A stretch of DNA of 64,000 nt, from the NCBI GenBank assembly GCA_947496535.1, contig CANMDE010000002.1, forward strand, positions 1 to 64,000, read 5' to 3'. This DNA is from an uncultured Paracoccaceae bacterium (GTDB lineage Bacteria; Pseudomonadota; Alphaproteobacteria; Rhodobacterales; Rhodobacteraceae). Numbering within the stretch: position 1 is the first letter of the stretch; every line of letters starts with the position of its first letter. Positions 45,484 to 53,292 of the stretch are shown here, in pieces. Position numbers and translations under genes: made by a program. The notes beneath the pieces were generated by a model, which worked only from the letters and a program-made list of their open reading frames with translations, had not been told where the DNA came from and searched no databases.

Positions 45484-45905
45484 TCAGGCTGCCGCACGGG
45501 GGCTGTAGGGTTCATTGCGGGTCAGGACAGCCCAGACGATCCGGGCTGTCTTGTTGGCCATGGCAACGGTTGCAACACGCGCAGGTTTGCGTTCGAGCAG
45601 TGACGTCAGCCACTTGCTGGCACGTTCGGGGTGGGACCGTGTTTGTCGGACCAGTGATGTCATGCCGACGACAAGCAACGATCGCAAATATTGATCGCCC
45701 ATTTTGGTGATCCGCCCCAGCTTTTCCTTCCCTCCACTGGATTTATTCGCGGGTGTTAAGCCCAGCCAGGCGGCGAACTCCCGGCCATTACGGAACTGAT
45801 GCCCGTCGCCGATGCTGGCGATGATCACAGAGGCCGTCACCGCGCCGACACCGGGTATCGTGCGCAACAAGCGGACACGCGCATCTTCTTTGGCCACTGA
45901 CGCCT
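45484..45905 (-). pseudogene. 3' fragment of a second IS110/IS1111-type transposase
   Basis: About 140 codons of the C-terminal Transposase_20 part (TIPGVGAVTASVIIASIGDG, REFAAWLGLTPANKSSGGKEKLG, YLRSLLVVGM, ending PRAAA). The N-terminal catalytic half is missing; the frame runs directly into the beginning of the metal-efflux gene at about 45902. So the element inserted into that gene and then lost its own 5' part together with the rest of the target. It is a different lineage from the neighbour at 44162. Confidence 0.8.
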
Positions 45906-46153
45906 TTGAACAGCGCCGCATTCGTTCGCGCGCGTAGAGAGGCCCCGATAACTGCTAACGAAATGCCATAAGTCAGCGCATCGCCTGCAAAGTCGAGGGC
46001 GTCAGCTTGCAACGCTTGTGACTTGGCCAGATGGCCTGCTGTCATCTCGACCAAGAACATTGTCGCGTTGAGCGCGATGACGATCCAAAGCCGTCTTTTG
46101 TAGTCATCTGAAACGCCATCGAACTTGGCGTCGTGTCCGCAGCAACCAGCCAT
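45902..46153 (-). pseudogene. CDF-family heavy-metal efflux protein, cut after 84 codons by an IS
   Basis: The N-terminus of a cation diffusion facilitator is intact: cysteine/histidine-rich start (AGCCGHDAKFD), two membrane helices, and the transport-site segment ADALDFAGDAL. After ...TNAALFKG the sequence changes to IS110-type transposase. The four or so remaining helices are gone, so it cannot function. It overlaps the transglutaminase-like gene as TGATG and is under the MerR-type promoter at 46952-46982. Confidence 0.8.
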
Positions 46154-46923
46154 CACACTGCCTCCTTTTCCAGCGAAATGGACTTGGCAGGCAGAAGATT
46201 GTTATCCCCACCAGGTATCGTCGGGACACGTCCCGAACGCATCTGCGCAACCCGTCTGTTCATCCAATGTCGAATCAACAGCCGATAGGCTAACCCGCGA
46301 AATCCCGTAAGTTGCCGATGATTTACATAGAAGGCATCCGGGCTATTAAAGACACCGATATCCCGGTTGATCCCAGTCTTTTGAATGTAGGTGCTTTGAC
46401 CAACCCAAGCGACGTTAGGCGCTTGCAGGCAATCGGTTCCTGCCCCGTAAGCACAAAGCGACGTGCGGCCTGGAAACGCGGCTTGAAGCGCCGTCAAAAC
46501 GTCTTGATCCAGAATGAAGCCCTCAAGCTCTAGCCATTCTCCACGATACTGCACTTCAACCCAAGAGTGGATGATGTTGCGCGGTGCAAGCGGATAAACC
46601 AGCTCTGGCACCACGCCACGTTGCAACCCCTTATCGATGGTAAAGCCGTGAAATCGGCAAGCGATGCCTAAGGCGCGCAGCAGCGCCATGAGAAGCGTGC
46701 CCTTGGTGTTGCACTGGCCATAGCCATCAGCGAGCACCTTTGAGGCGGGCAAGGCATCGTCAGAATTGTAGCCGAACAGAATTTCGTCGCGGACAAAGTC
46801 ATAAGCTGCGCCGATACGGTCGCCTTCTGCCAGTTCTGCCCATCCGCGTTGCGCGATGAGCTCTTTTATGGCGGGGTTTTGATAGTCGAGGAGCGGCGTT
46901 TCAGATAGATAATCGTGGGACAT
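46153..46923 (-). CDS. Transglutaminase-like domain protein
   Basis: A 256-residue protein with a papain-like transglutaminase core: Cys71 (YGQCNTKG), His119 (IIHSWVEV) and an acidic residue near 139 (EGFILDQDV). No signal peptide, so it is cytoplasmic. It is expressed from a MerR-type promoter and translationally coupled to the (now broken) metal efflux gene, so it probably took part in metal or thiol stress. Proteins of this type may act as peptidases or amidases; substrate not known. Confidence 0.8.
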   Translation of the reverse strand: MSHDYLSETPLLDYQNPAIKELIAQRGWAELAEGDRIGAAYDFVRDEILFGYNSDDALPASKVLADGYGQCNTKGTLLMALLRALGIACRFHGFTIDKGLQRGVVPELVYPLAPRNIIHSWVEVQYRGEWLELEGFILDQDVLTALQAAFPGRTSLCAYGAGTDCLQAPNVAWVGQSTYIQKTGINRDIGVFNSPDAFYVNHRQLTGFRGLAYRLLIRHWMNRRVAQMRSGRVPTIPGGDNNLLPAKSISLEKEAV

Positions 46924-46951
46924 TTTGAACTCTTCTTTTGTCGTCCCAACT

Positions 46952-46982
46952 CATATAAAATCTCTAGCAACTAGAGGTTCAA
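46952..46982 (-). promoter_or_regulatory. MerR-type promoter with 19-base spacer and operator dyad
   Basis: On the minus strand a -35 box TTGAAC (46977-46982) and a -10 box TATATG (46952-46957) are separated by 19 bases instead of 17. The spacer contains the perfect dyad CTCTAG-TTG-CTAGAG (46962-46976). This is the classic MerR-family layout, where the regulator twists the over-long promoter into shape. It drives the transglutaminase/efflux genes; the regulator is encoded divergently at 46994. Confidence 0.8.
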
Positions 46983-46993
46983 GAGGTTTATTT

Positions 46994-47419
46994 ATGATTT
47001 CTATCGGAGAGCTTTCAAAACGCACAAAGGTCAAGGTTCCGACCATACGCTACTATGAAGAAATGGGGCTTTTGCCCGAAGCTGAGCGCACTTCAGGCAA
47101 CCAACGGCGATACGACAAAGCAGGGTTGGAGCGGCTGAGTTTCATCCGACACGCCCGTGATCTTGGGTTCTCCATTGAAGCGATTTCGTCATTGATCGAA
47201 CTGCAAGATCATCCAGACCGGTCGTGCGAGGCTGCAACGGATATTGCGTCATCGCAGCTTTCGGATGTGCGGACAAAGATCAAACGGCTCAAGACGCTTG
47301 AAAAAGAACTCAGCCGGATATCGAAAGGCTGCAACGGTGAAGGGGTCTCAGAAGATTGCTACGTCTTGGCATCATTGGCTGACCACAATTTGTGCGACGG
47401 CGAGCACCAGAAACCGTAA
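46994..47419 (+). CDS. MerR-family metal-responsive regulator
   Basis: A 141-residue MerR protein. The winged helix (ISIGELSKRTKVKVPTIRYYEEMGLLP) is at the N-terminus, a dimer helix in the middle, and a cysteine/histidine-rich tail (CNGEGVSEDCY, HNLCDGEH) suited to binding Zn, Cd or another soft metal. The ATG at 46994 begins the family sequence; the frame extends to 46925 only through the promoter. It probably controls the divergent genes through the dyad at 46962-46976. The regulator is intact even though its efflux target is broken. Confidence 0.88.
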   Translation: MISIGELSKRTKVKVPTIRYYEEMGLLPEAERTSGNQRRYDKAGLERLSFIRHARDLGFSIEAISSLIELQDHPDRSCEAATDIASSQLSDVRTKIKRLKTLEKELSRISKGCNGEGVSEDCYVLASLADHNLCDGEHQKP

Positions 47420-47489
47420 ATGCGGACATTGGACTGTCGAGAGTGAAGGGCAGAAACGTCCGCGAAGTGTGAATTAGCCCACCACCAGA

Positions 47490-47580
47490 TTTTGCGGTGC
47501 AGCGAATGTCGGCAATGCGGGCTGCGATCGCAGCATGGCCGAGGGTTGGTCAATGTCTGGTTAGGGCCGTCCCTGTTCAG
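47490..47580. repeat. Dispersed intergenic repeat, copy near recombinase 2
   Basis: CAGATTTTGCG, then CAGCGAATGTCGGC and the palindromic GCTGCGATCGCAGC at 47521-47534, with the tail AGGGCCGTCCCTG near 47567. It shares parts with the copies at 8971, 18690 and 54470. No gene is supported in 47420-47818. Confidence 0.55.
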
Positions 47581-47818
47581 GCTGGCAAGATGTGCAATCA
47601 CCGAGCCAGCCCTAACCGACACCTGAGCAGCATACCCAGGAATGGCTATGGCTCGGCTAACATGCAGTGTGCGGCTCGTGCAACTACGCATAGAGAGCCA
47701 CTTGTGGATGGAAAATTAGAAGACCAGTTAATGACCGCTTTCAGGAAGATGCATCGCAGCGTCCCCAGTGCCGTCCAAGGTCAGCTATGGGCCGCCCGCG
47801 AAGACGACCCTAAAGTTG

Positions 47819-48451
47819 CTAGATTTCAATGGCCTCGGCAATTGCTAGAGCGTCTTCAAGTTCGACGCCTAGGTACCGGACTGTGCTGTCCATCTTGGTA
47901 TGACCGAGCAGAAGCTGAACCGCCCGCAAGTTGCCGGTCTTCTTGTAGATCTGGGTCACCTTTGTTCGCCTCATCGAATGCGTGCCATATGCGCTCGCTT
48001 CTAGACCGATCGACGTGACCCAATCGCGGACGATCCGCGCATACTGGCGCGTCGAGATGTGCAGGCGTTCATGGAACCGACCCGGCCAAAGGTCCTCCGA
48101 GCCGACGATGAGCTCATCTTCCATCCACTTTTCGACCGAGGCGCGTGTGCCTTCGGATATCTCAAATCGCACAGGTTTCTGTGTCTTGCTTTGTAGCACC
48201 GATGCCCGTTCCTTGATTTGACCAGACGCCATGACGTCGACGACTTTCATCTTCACAAGGTCACAGCCGCGCAGCTTGCTGTCGATTGCCATATTGAACA
48301 GCGCGAGGTCTCGATGGTTCTCTGCCAGTTCAAGCCGAACTCGGATTGCCCAAACGTGTTTGGGCTTCAAAGGCCGTTTCTGACCAACGATGCGACCCTT
48401 GTTCCAGGCGGGTCGAAGTGCGCGAATGGCTGGTAGGTTTGGTGTTTCCAT
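47819..48451 (-). CDS. Short tyrosine recombinase/integrase, copy 2
   Basis: A 210-residue catalytic-domain-only integrase, with the same active-site residues as copy 1 at 9078 (Arg61, Lys89, His158, Arg161, His184, Tyr193). Protein differences are Ile115, Asp120, Arg129 and Val145. At DNA level the two genes differ at roughly one base in five over the part I compared, almost all silent. It has the same orientation as copy 1, 38.7 kb away, and the same upstream block. No excisionase or phage gene is adjacent. Neighbouring IS remnants suggest this zone accepts insertions. Confidence 0.88.
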   Translation of the reverse strand: METPNLPAIRALRPAWNKGRIVGQKRPLKPKHVWAIRVRLELAENHRDLALFNMAIDSKLRGCDLVKMKVVDVMASGQIKERASVLQSKTQKPVRFEISEGTRASVEKWMEDELIVGSEDLWPGRFHERLHISTRQYARIVRDWVTSIGLEASAYGTHSMRRTKVTQIYKKTGNLRAVQLLLGHTKMDSTVRYLGVELEDALAIAEAIEI

Positions 48452-48505
48452 GACTGATCCTCCGATCCGCCATGCCCTCCCACAACGACAACCCGACGTT
48501 GACCG
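48452..48505. repeat. Conserved block upstream of recombinase 2
   Basis: Matches 52 of 54 bases of 9711-9764. It directly abuts the recombinase ATG. Similarity ends abruptly at 48505/9764. Confidence 0.6.
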
Positions 48506-48686
48506 GGCCTATGTATCACATGATGCTGCGCTGTATCCGAGATCGGCAGTGAACCCAACCCGGACGTACTGGTTTTTTGCTGCGTGCGCTCGCAGCGCTA
48601 AAATGCTTCAATTGCACAATGCGCTGAGCACCTGAGACGCAGAGAAACCGGTCGTTCTGGCGAGCCACTGCGGGCGTGTAGGGCTA

Positions 48687-48731
48687 GGCAAGCGGGCCTT
48701 GGAGAAAGCAGTTCTGCGTAGCCCGCTTGCC
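48687..48731. other. Perfect 11-base stem-loop downstream of the BLUF gene
   Basis: GGCAAGCGGGC at 48687-48697 is the exact reverse complement of GCCCGCTTGCC at 48721-48731, loop 23 bases. It lies 47 bases after the minus-strand BLUF gene ends. No T-run follows, so it may stabilise the mRNA end rather than terminate. Confidence 0.5.
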
Positions 48732-48777
48732 CGTGACCGCTTCCTGCTGACCCAAGCACTGCCAGACGATCGGCAGG

Positions 48778-49191
48778 TTATTCGATCAGCCCAGTCTTCA
48801 CCCGAACAGCCAGTTCTGTGAAGACCTTCATTACTTCATCCTCGTCTGCGCAGTCCAGTGATCCGTCTGCGATTTCTTGAGGTGTCCAATGCCAGGATTG
48901 AGCCGGGTCGTGAAGCATGTCCCATTCAGCAAACAGGCGCGTGGATATCGGTTGGCAAATCAATTGTTGAATACTGACATGCCTATCGTCCTGCACAATC
49001 CGCGCATAAGTCGCTTGGACCTGCGCATTCGACCCTTCGAGTAGTTGAAGATAGATGTCATGGCGACAGACAAGCGCGCCGGTAATGCCATCGCGTTTGT
49101 TGCATCGTCTTGCATCAAGCAGAATGCCGCTCAGGATAGCTTCATCAAACCCGAACGGCTGTGATGCATAGATGAGCTGGATATTTTCCAT
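48778..49191 (-). CDS. BLUF-domain blue-light photoreceptor
   Basis: A 137-residue stand-alone BLUF protein (FAD-binding blue-light sensor). The signalling residues are present: Tyr8 (LIYAS), Asn31 (CNKRDGITGAL), Gln49 (YLQLLEG) and Trp90 (FAEWDM). A C-terminal tail of about 35 residues carries no output enzyme, so it must act through a partner protein. The start at MENIQLIY (49191) is where the family begins; the frame to 49263 has no support. No obvious partner gene is adjacent. Confidence 0.87.
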   Translation of the reverse strand: MENIQLIYASQPFGFDEAILSGILLDARRCNKRDGITGALVCRHDIYLQLLEGSNAQVQATYARIVQDDRHVSIQQLICQPISTRLFAEWDMLHDPAQSWHWTPQEIADGSLDCADEDEVMKVFTELAVRVKTGLIE

Positions 49192-49459
49192 GGTGCTTTG
49201 CTCCCGGCGAGGCCGCGCGACATTTGTAGCCGAACCGCGACGGGCCGCCGTTGCCGAAGTCAATGAACACCTACTATGCTTCGGTGATCATGTAACGACA
49301 AAAAGTCGAACCATTTGGGGGAAAGTCGGCGGTGTCATGGTCAGTGGGACCTTCCAAAAGGTGTCCTGCAAATATCGCCGCCTTTTATGTTCCTTTCAAA
49401 GCGATTGCTGCCGTGAGTCCAATCTGGTCTTACCCGTTCGATTGCTGAACAACCCGAGC

Positions 49460-49780
49460 TCAAGATGCTTCAAAATCGGGGACATTGCCAAGCCTTACAA
49501 GGAAGTTAGGCGATCCAACTTCGCCGGATGTTAAATCCTCGCTGACCATGTAAGCATCAGCGCCAACGCAGCCTTCAGAACGTGCTTCCCGTTCCGCGCG
49601 GTCTTGTGCTTGCGATGCCGTGGAGTATTGAAATTGCTTGTCAATCTTCAGATTGGGTTGACCGTCACCCGCAGCTTTGGTTTCCACATACGTCTGGCAA
49701 ATGTAGTGAACTTTTTCTGTGTTCTGGTGTGAGGTCATGATGTACGGGGCCATGGGTCGAATTGAGTCGGTGATGAACAT
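49460..49780 (-). CDS. Small protein of unknown function
   Basis: About 106 residues, rich in polar amino acids, with no membrane segment or known motif (HQNTEKVHYICQTYVETK, then a KQFQYSTASQAQDRAEREAR stretch that could be a helix). I choose the ATG at 49780, one base after the stop of the 77-residue gene, because that implies coupled translation; ATGs at 49753 and 49738 are alternatives. It is the last gene of a minus-strand run with the racemase and DUF1611 genes. Confidence 0.55.
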   Translation of the reverse strand: MFITDSIRPMAPYIMTSHQNTEKVHYICQTYVETKAAGDGQPNLKIDKQFQYSTASQAQDRAEREARSEGCVGADAYMVSEDLTSGEVGSPNFLVRLGNVPDFEAS

Positions 49781-49781
49781 A

Positions 49782-50015
49782 TCATCGTTTTGTGACTGCA
49801 CTAGATTGGCGTGCTTTATGTTCTGTCGCAGTCGTTTTGCGGGGCGTATTCGCTTCTCTTTCTAGGCGGGCGTTCCGCAATCGCGTGATCTTAGCTTGGC
49901 GTTCTTCTGCGTCGTCATCGACCATTTTCCGGACGACGCGCGTCGTCTTGTCCATCGGTGTTTCTGGTTTGGTGTCATATGATTTGAATACAGACGTCTT
50001 TGTTAGTTTTGCCAT
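49782..50015 (-). CDS. Small basic protein of unknown function
   Basis: A 77-residue, highly charged protein (MAKLTKTSVFKSYDTK..., RKMVDDDAEERQAKITRLRNARLERE) likely to be mostly helical with coiled-coil character, and with a basic end. A strong ribosome-binding site (GGAG) lies 8 bases before the ATG. It starts 50 bases after the racemase gene on the same strand. No family is recognised. Confidence 0.6.
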   Translation of the reverse strand: MAKLTKTSVFKSYDTKPETPMDKTTRVVRKMVDDDAEERQAKITRLRNARLEREANTPRKTTATEHKARQSSAVTKR

Positions 50016-50065
50016 TGGTCGGTCTCCTCGTAGGTTTTTCGGGCCGCACGTCCGAACTAGGTTCG

Positions 50066-51184
50066 TCAAATCAAAGCCAGATGTTTGGCTTTGATTCGCG
50101 ATGGCGACCGCCTTGGGTTTCGGTCATCGCGCAGCTCTGTTTGGATATCGGGTGCCGCCATTGCGCGCATCAACGCTTTGTAGTTCATCCGAAACCTCAT
50201 TTCGGTTCCCACCCTCAACGCTGACTGGTTCGTGCCAACGACAAGATGATCGCTTGTTGCACCAATCAATGTCGTTCCCGGAGGCATGGTAAGTCCCTGT
50301 ATGTCTGTATCCTGCTGCCCGATGGCGAGGATCAAACGCCGGGCGCCAGCATCGTTTGAAACCAGACGAAGCTTTGCCAAATCCGGGCTGACCAAAGCAA
50401 TGGGCGGCGGCGTAGGCTCTGCATCCGTCTCAATGACCTCGGCGATGAGTGCAAAGGCGTCCGTATACATACCGTCAATTTGTTCGCCAGTAATTGGGTC
50501 GACACCGAGAAGTATGGCCTCCCCCAGTCTGAGATTGTTCACGTGACCTATTGGCTGTTTTCCAAGCGCCCAAGGCAAGTTTGCCGAGTTGCCTCCAGAC
50601 ACAGTTTCAACGTAGGGGCCACACAGCCCCTCTATTTCGGTTGAAAGGCTGGAGAGGGCTGCCATTTTTGCGGCAGTTGGGGCTATTCCGCTCAAGCAGG
50701 CAAAGTTTGCAGCGATGCCTTTCAAAGCGACGCCCGGCATATTCACAACTTGTTGCGCAATGGAATCCAAGTTCTTGGGTAGTATTCCTTCGCGCAAGTC
50801 GCCCATCTCTACTACTAAGAATATGTCGTGAACTATTTTCTTCCGGATCGCGGCCGCGGCTAAGCCCGCAATCACGACGATTTCTGTGTTGTAACTGGCT
50901 TCACACAATTGGACGACTCCATCCACCTGGCTGAGCATCGGCGTGCGGATCAGCGTGATTGAGCCGGTCATGCCTGCTGTGCGCAATCGTTGCACATTGC
51001 TTACCCGAGCCTCGGCCAGACCGACACATCCACCATCCAGCATCGCCTGCGCGATGGCGGGATGCCCGCAGACCGCTTTGGTCACGCCGGTAACACCAAT
51101 TCCGCGTTCTTTCAGCCGTCCAACAACCGCCTGAGTGTTGTGACGTATCTTCGTCAGATCCACTTCGATGCGAGGCGATGTCAT
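50066..51184 (-). CDS. PLP-dependent amino-acid racemase, alanine/ornithine racemase type
   Basis: A 372-residue fold-type III enzyme. The PLP lysine is in VTKAVCGHP near residue 36, and phosphate- and substrate-side segments VVEMGDLREGI and VSGGNSANLPW follow. It matches the ornithine racemase-like branch (no C-terminal beta domain of Alr). The ATG overlaps the stop of the DUF1611 gene by 4 bases. Pairing of these two families occurs in D-amino-acid metabolism, where the DUF1611 partner N-acylates the D-product. The C-terminal 30 residues are basic and unusual. Confidence 0.78.
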   Translation of the reverse strand: MTSPRIEVDLTKIRHNTQAVVGRLKERGIGVTGVTKAVCGHPAIAQAMLDGGCVGLAEARVSNVQRLRTAGMTGSITLIRTPMLSQVDGVVQLCEASYNTEIVVIAGLAAAAIRKKIVHDIFLVVEMGDLREGILPKNLDSIAQQVVNMPGVALKGIAANFACLSGIAPTAAKMAALSSLSTEIEGLCGPYVETVSGGNSANLPWALGKQPIGHVNNLRLGEAILLGVDPITGEQIDGMYTDAFALIAEVIETDAEPTPPPIALVSPDLAKLRLVSNDAGARRLILAIGQQDTDIQGLTMPPGTTLIGATSDHLVVGTNQSALRVGTEMRFRMNYKALMRAMAAPDIQTELRDDRNPRRSPSRIKAKHLALI

Positions 51185-52380
51185 ATCGCGGCTGCAGGTA
51201 CGCTTTGTCGCAATCCGGGATAGGCCGCAACGATCATAGCAAGCAAATGGGCGGCCGGTCGGCTCAACGCATCAGTCACTGGTAATCCCAGCTTTTGCGA
51301 TTGTGATGCAATGGTTTCCGTTATTTCGGCCTCTGACATCCCCTCGTGGTTTAGCGTGACGCCAATGACTTTCGTATCGGCGAATGCCTCAATGAGGGAT
51401 ATCTCGCTCTCTGGTGTCGGCATCGGCATATTTGGAAAATCGCAGCGATGGGCGCGTTTGGGCGCGTGCTGAAGGATGACGGCATCCGGTTGGCTGCCGC
51501 GTAGAATGAAGGCGGATGTGCAAAAGGCTGGATGGCTCAGCGCACCTTGACCCTCGATCAAGATGACATCTGGGTGTTCAGTTTCAGATGCTGCAACAAT
51601 CGCGCCTTCTAGTTCACCACAGCAGAACTGGGGCGGCACGGCGTCCATCGCAACGCCGTATTTCGCGCCTTGCATCAGACCCGTCTGACCAGTGCCAACC
51701 AGCACGGTCTTGATGCCCTTCGCGTTCAGGGCACCCGCCAGAACAGTTGCTGTTGTCCGCTTTCCGATCGCGCAGTCGGTTCCAAGGACTGCAATGCGCA
51801 GCGCGTCCACACCAGCTACGCTGCCGTCAAACAGCTTCATGTCTTTGCTGGGCTTGGGTTTGCGTATATCGCGGATAGTGACCTTGTACTCAGACGCTGC
51901 ATTGGCAATTTCTGCATCGTCGCTCAGATACTCATGCAGACCGCTTACGATATTCATACCTTGCGAGATCGCATACAGGACGACGCCGCGATCCGTCAGT
52001 GACAGTCGCCCCGTTGACGGAGCCATCCCATAGATCAGTGTGTCCGGAATAGCGGCCGTATGGGCAATAGCGGCATCAAGACTTTCGAAGATCGGTATGT
52101 TGTTCGCCACATCATCAAGAACGAGGCCACAGTCCTGTCCGCTTTGGGTACTGTCGATGATGGACAGGATACGATACGCCTCTGAATGACGAACCAGGCC
52201 GTTTGCGGTCTTACCATCAACTTTGGCAAAGTTGCCCTCACAGTAGACAATTGCCGATGGCGGTGAGGACAAAAGAGTGTTTGCAGTCGCACGTATGGGT
52301 TCATCGGGGATCAACGGTGGCGCCTGTGCACCCCTGACGGGACGTCGGATGGTATCTGCCGCTTTAAGTTCGGTTTCCAT
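51181..52380 (-). CDS. DUF1611-family P-loop protein (DgcN-like)
   Basis: A 399-residue protein with the DUF1611 layout: an N-terminal Rossmann-like part (residues 40-190) and a C-terminal P-loop ATPase-like part (VLGTDCAIGKRTTA, P-loop at residues 200-209; then VLVGTGQTGLMQG and VILIEGQGALSHPAF). A relative, DgcN, works with a racemase/epimerase partner in catabolism of D-glutamate, so a similar role is likely here with the coupled racemase downstream. The first 40 residues are longer than in most relatives. Confidence 0.75.
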   Translation of the reverse strand: METELKAADTIRRPVRGAQAPPLIPDEPIRATANTLLSSPPSAIVYCEGNFAKVDGKTANGLVRHSEAYRILSIIDSTQSGQDCGLVLDDVANNIPIFESLDAAIAHTAAIPDTLIYGMAPSTGRLSLTDRGVVLYAISQGMNIVSGLHEYLSDDAEIANAASEYKVTIRDIRKPKPSKDMKLFDGSVAGVDALRIAVLGTDCAIGKRTTATVLAGALNAKGIKTVLVGTGQTGLMQGAKYGVAMDAVPPQFCCGELEGAIVAASETEHPDVILIEGQGALSHPAFCTSAFILRGSQPDAVILQHAPKRAHRCDFPNMPMPTPESEISLIEAFADTKVIGVTLNHEGMSEAEITETIASQSQKLGLPVTDALSRPAAHLLAMIVAAYPGLRQSVPAAAI

Positions 52381-52463
52381 GGTAGTTCCTTTTTTCGGTC
52401 GGCACGGATGGCAAAAGTGTCTTCATCTCCGTATGTTGAAGCCGATGTTACTGCGCTGTCGCT

Positions 52464-53222
52464 CTAGTTATTGAGAAGACACAAGCCCTTGGATTTTCGG
52501 AAGTTTCTATTGCACTCCCAGCGATTTCCCGATCTGTCCAGGTGGGCGTTCTCGGGGATGTCTATCGCTTCGCATCTTTGTCCAGAGGCCGCATATCCAC
52601 GCTCACACTTCCATCCAATCCCGTAGGTTGCGTCATCGAGATATGCGTTTTCCGGGATCATCACTGCCGCGCAGGAACCATCCCGCTCAAGGAAACCACG
52701 CTCACATGTCCAAGGCTGGCCGTAGCGTGACGTGTTGAGATATGCGTTGACGGGAACCGCTATGGCGACGCAAGTGTTATCTTCAGCTTCAAAGCCGCGG
52801 TCGCAAACCCATGGCGATCCATATGATGTGTCTGCCAGATAGGCGTTTGCAGGCAGGTTGATCTCCTGACAAATATCATCGAGCTTGATAAATCCACGCA
52901 GGCAATGCCACCGTTCGCCTGATGGATCCAGGAAACCACCGTCCGGAACCGCAACGGCTACACAGTCGGCGTCACCATCAGCACGAAAGCCATGAAAGCA
53001 TTCCCATCCACGACCGGACGTACGGTTGGTCTCATAGGCATTCTTAGGTATGATAACCGCTGCGCAACTCCCCGCATCAGGCCGGTATCCGATATCGCAC
53101 TTCCAGCCATCACCATAACTTTGCGGGCTGGCGTTTTCTGGTATCGGTTGCAATGCGATTTGGGCGTGCACGGGTAGTGCTGCCCACAGCAAGACACAAA
53201 TCGACCCTGCGAGCAGCCGCAT
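52464..53222 (-). CDS. Secreted protein made of seven cysteine-paired repeats
   Basis: A 252-residue protein. MRLLAGSICVLLWAALPVHA is a signal peptide (start at 53222; the longer frame to 53312 has no use). The mature part is seven repeats of about 30-32 residues with the pattern (I/V)P-x-N-A-Y-L-x(4)-Y-G-x2-W-x-C-x-R-G-F-x(6)-C-x-A. Each repeat has two cysteines ten or so residues apart, which suggests one disulfide per repeat in the periplasm or outside the cell. I know no named family. Neighbours: a small membrane protein upstream and the DUF1611 operon downstream. Confidence 0.8.
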   Translation of the reverse strand: MRLLAGSICVLLWAALPVHAQIALQPIPENASPQSYGDGWKCDIGYRPDAGSCAAVIIPKNAYETNRTSGRGWECFHGFRADGDADCVAVAVPDGGFLDPSGERWHCLRGFIKLDDICQEINLPANAYLADTSYGSPWVCDRGFEAEDNTCVAIAVPVNAYLNTSRYGQPWTCERGFLERDGSCAAVMIPENAYLDDATYGIGWKCERGYAASGQRCEAIDIPENAHLDRSGNRWECNRNFRKSKGLCLLNN

Positions 53223-53292
53223 CAACGTTTGCGTTTCTGCCAGCGAACGTAACCCGCAAGACGATTGTGGCAAAGCCCGGTGCAATCCTGAT

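Noticed and set aside
9078..48451. The recombinase pair as the two ends of a single recent 39 kb mobile island
   Set aside because: The copies differ too much at silent sites for a recent direct duplication, and the genes between look like stable core-type metabolism. No att-like repeat outside the gene flanks was seen.
52464..53222. Repeated DNA as a CRISPR array
   Set aside because: The repeats are degenerate, in one reading frame, and encode a protein with a signal peptide; no identical direct repeats with unique spacers.
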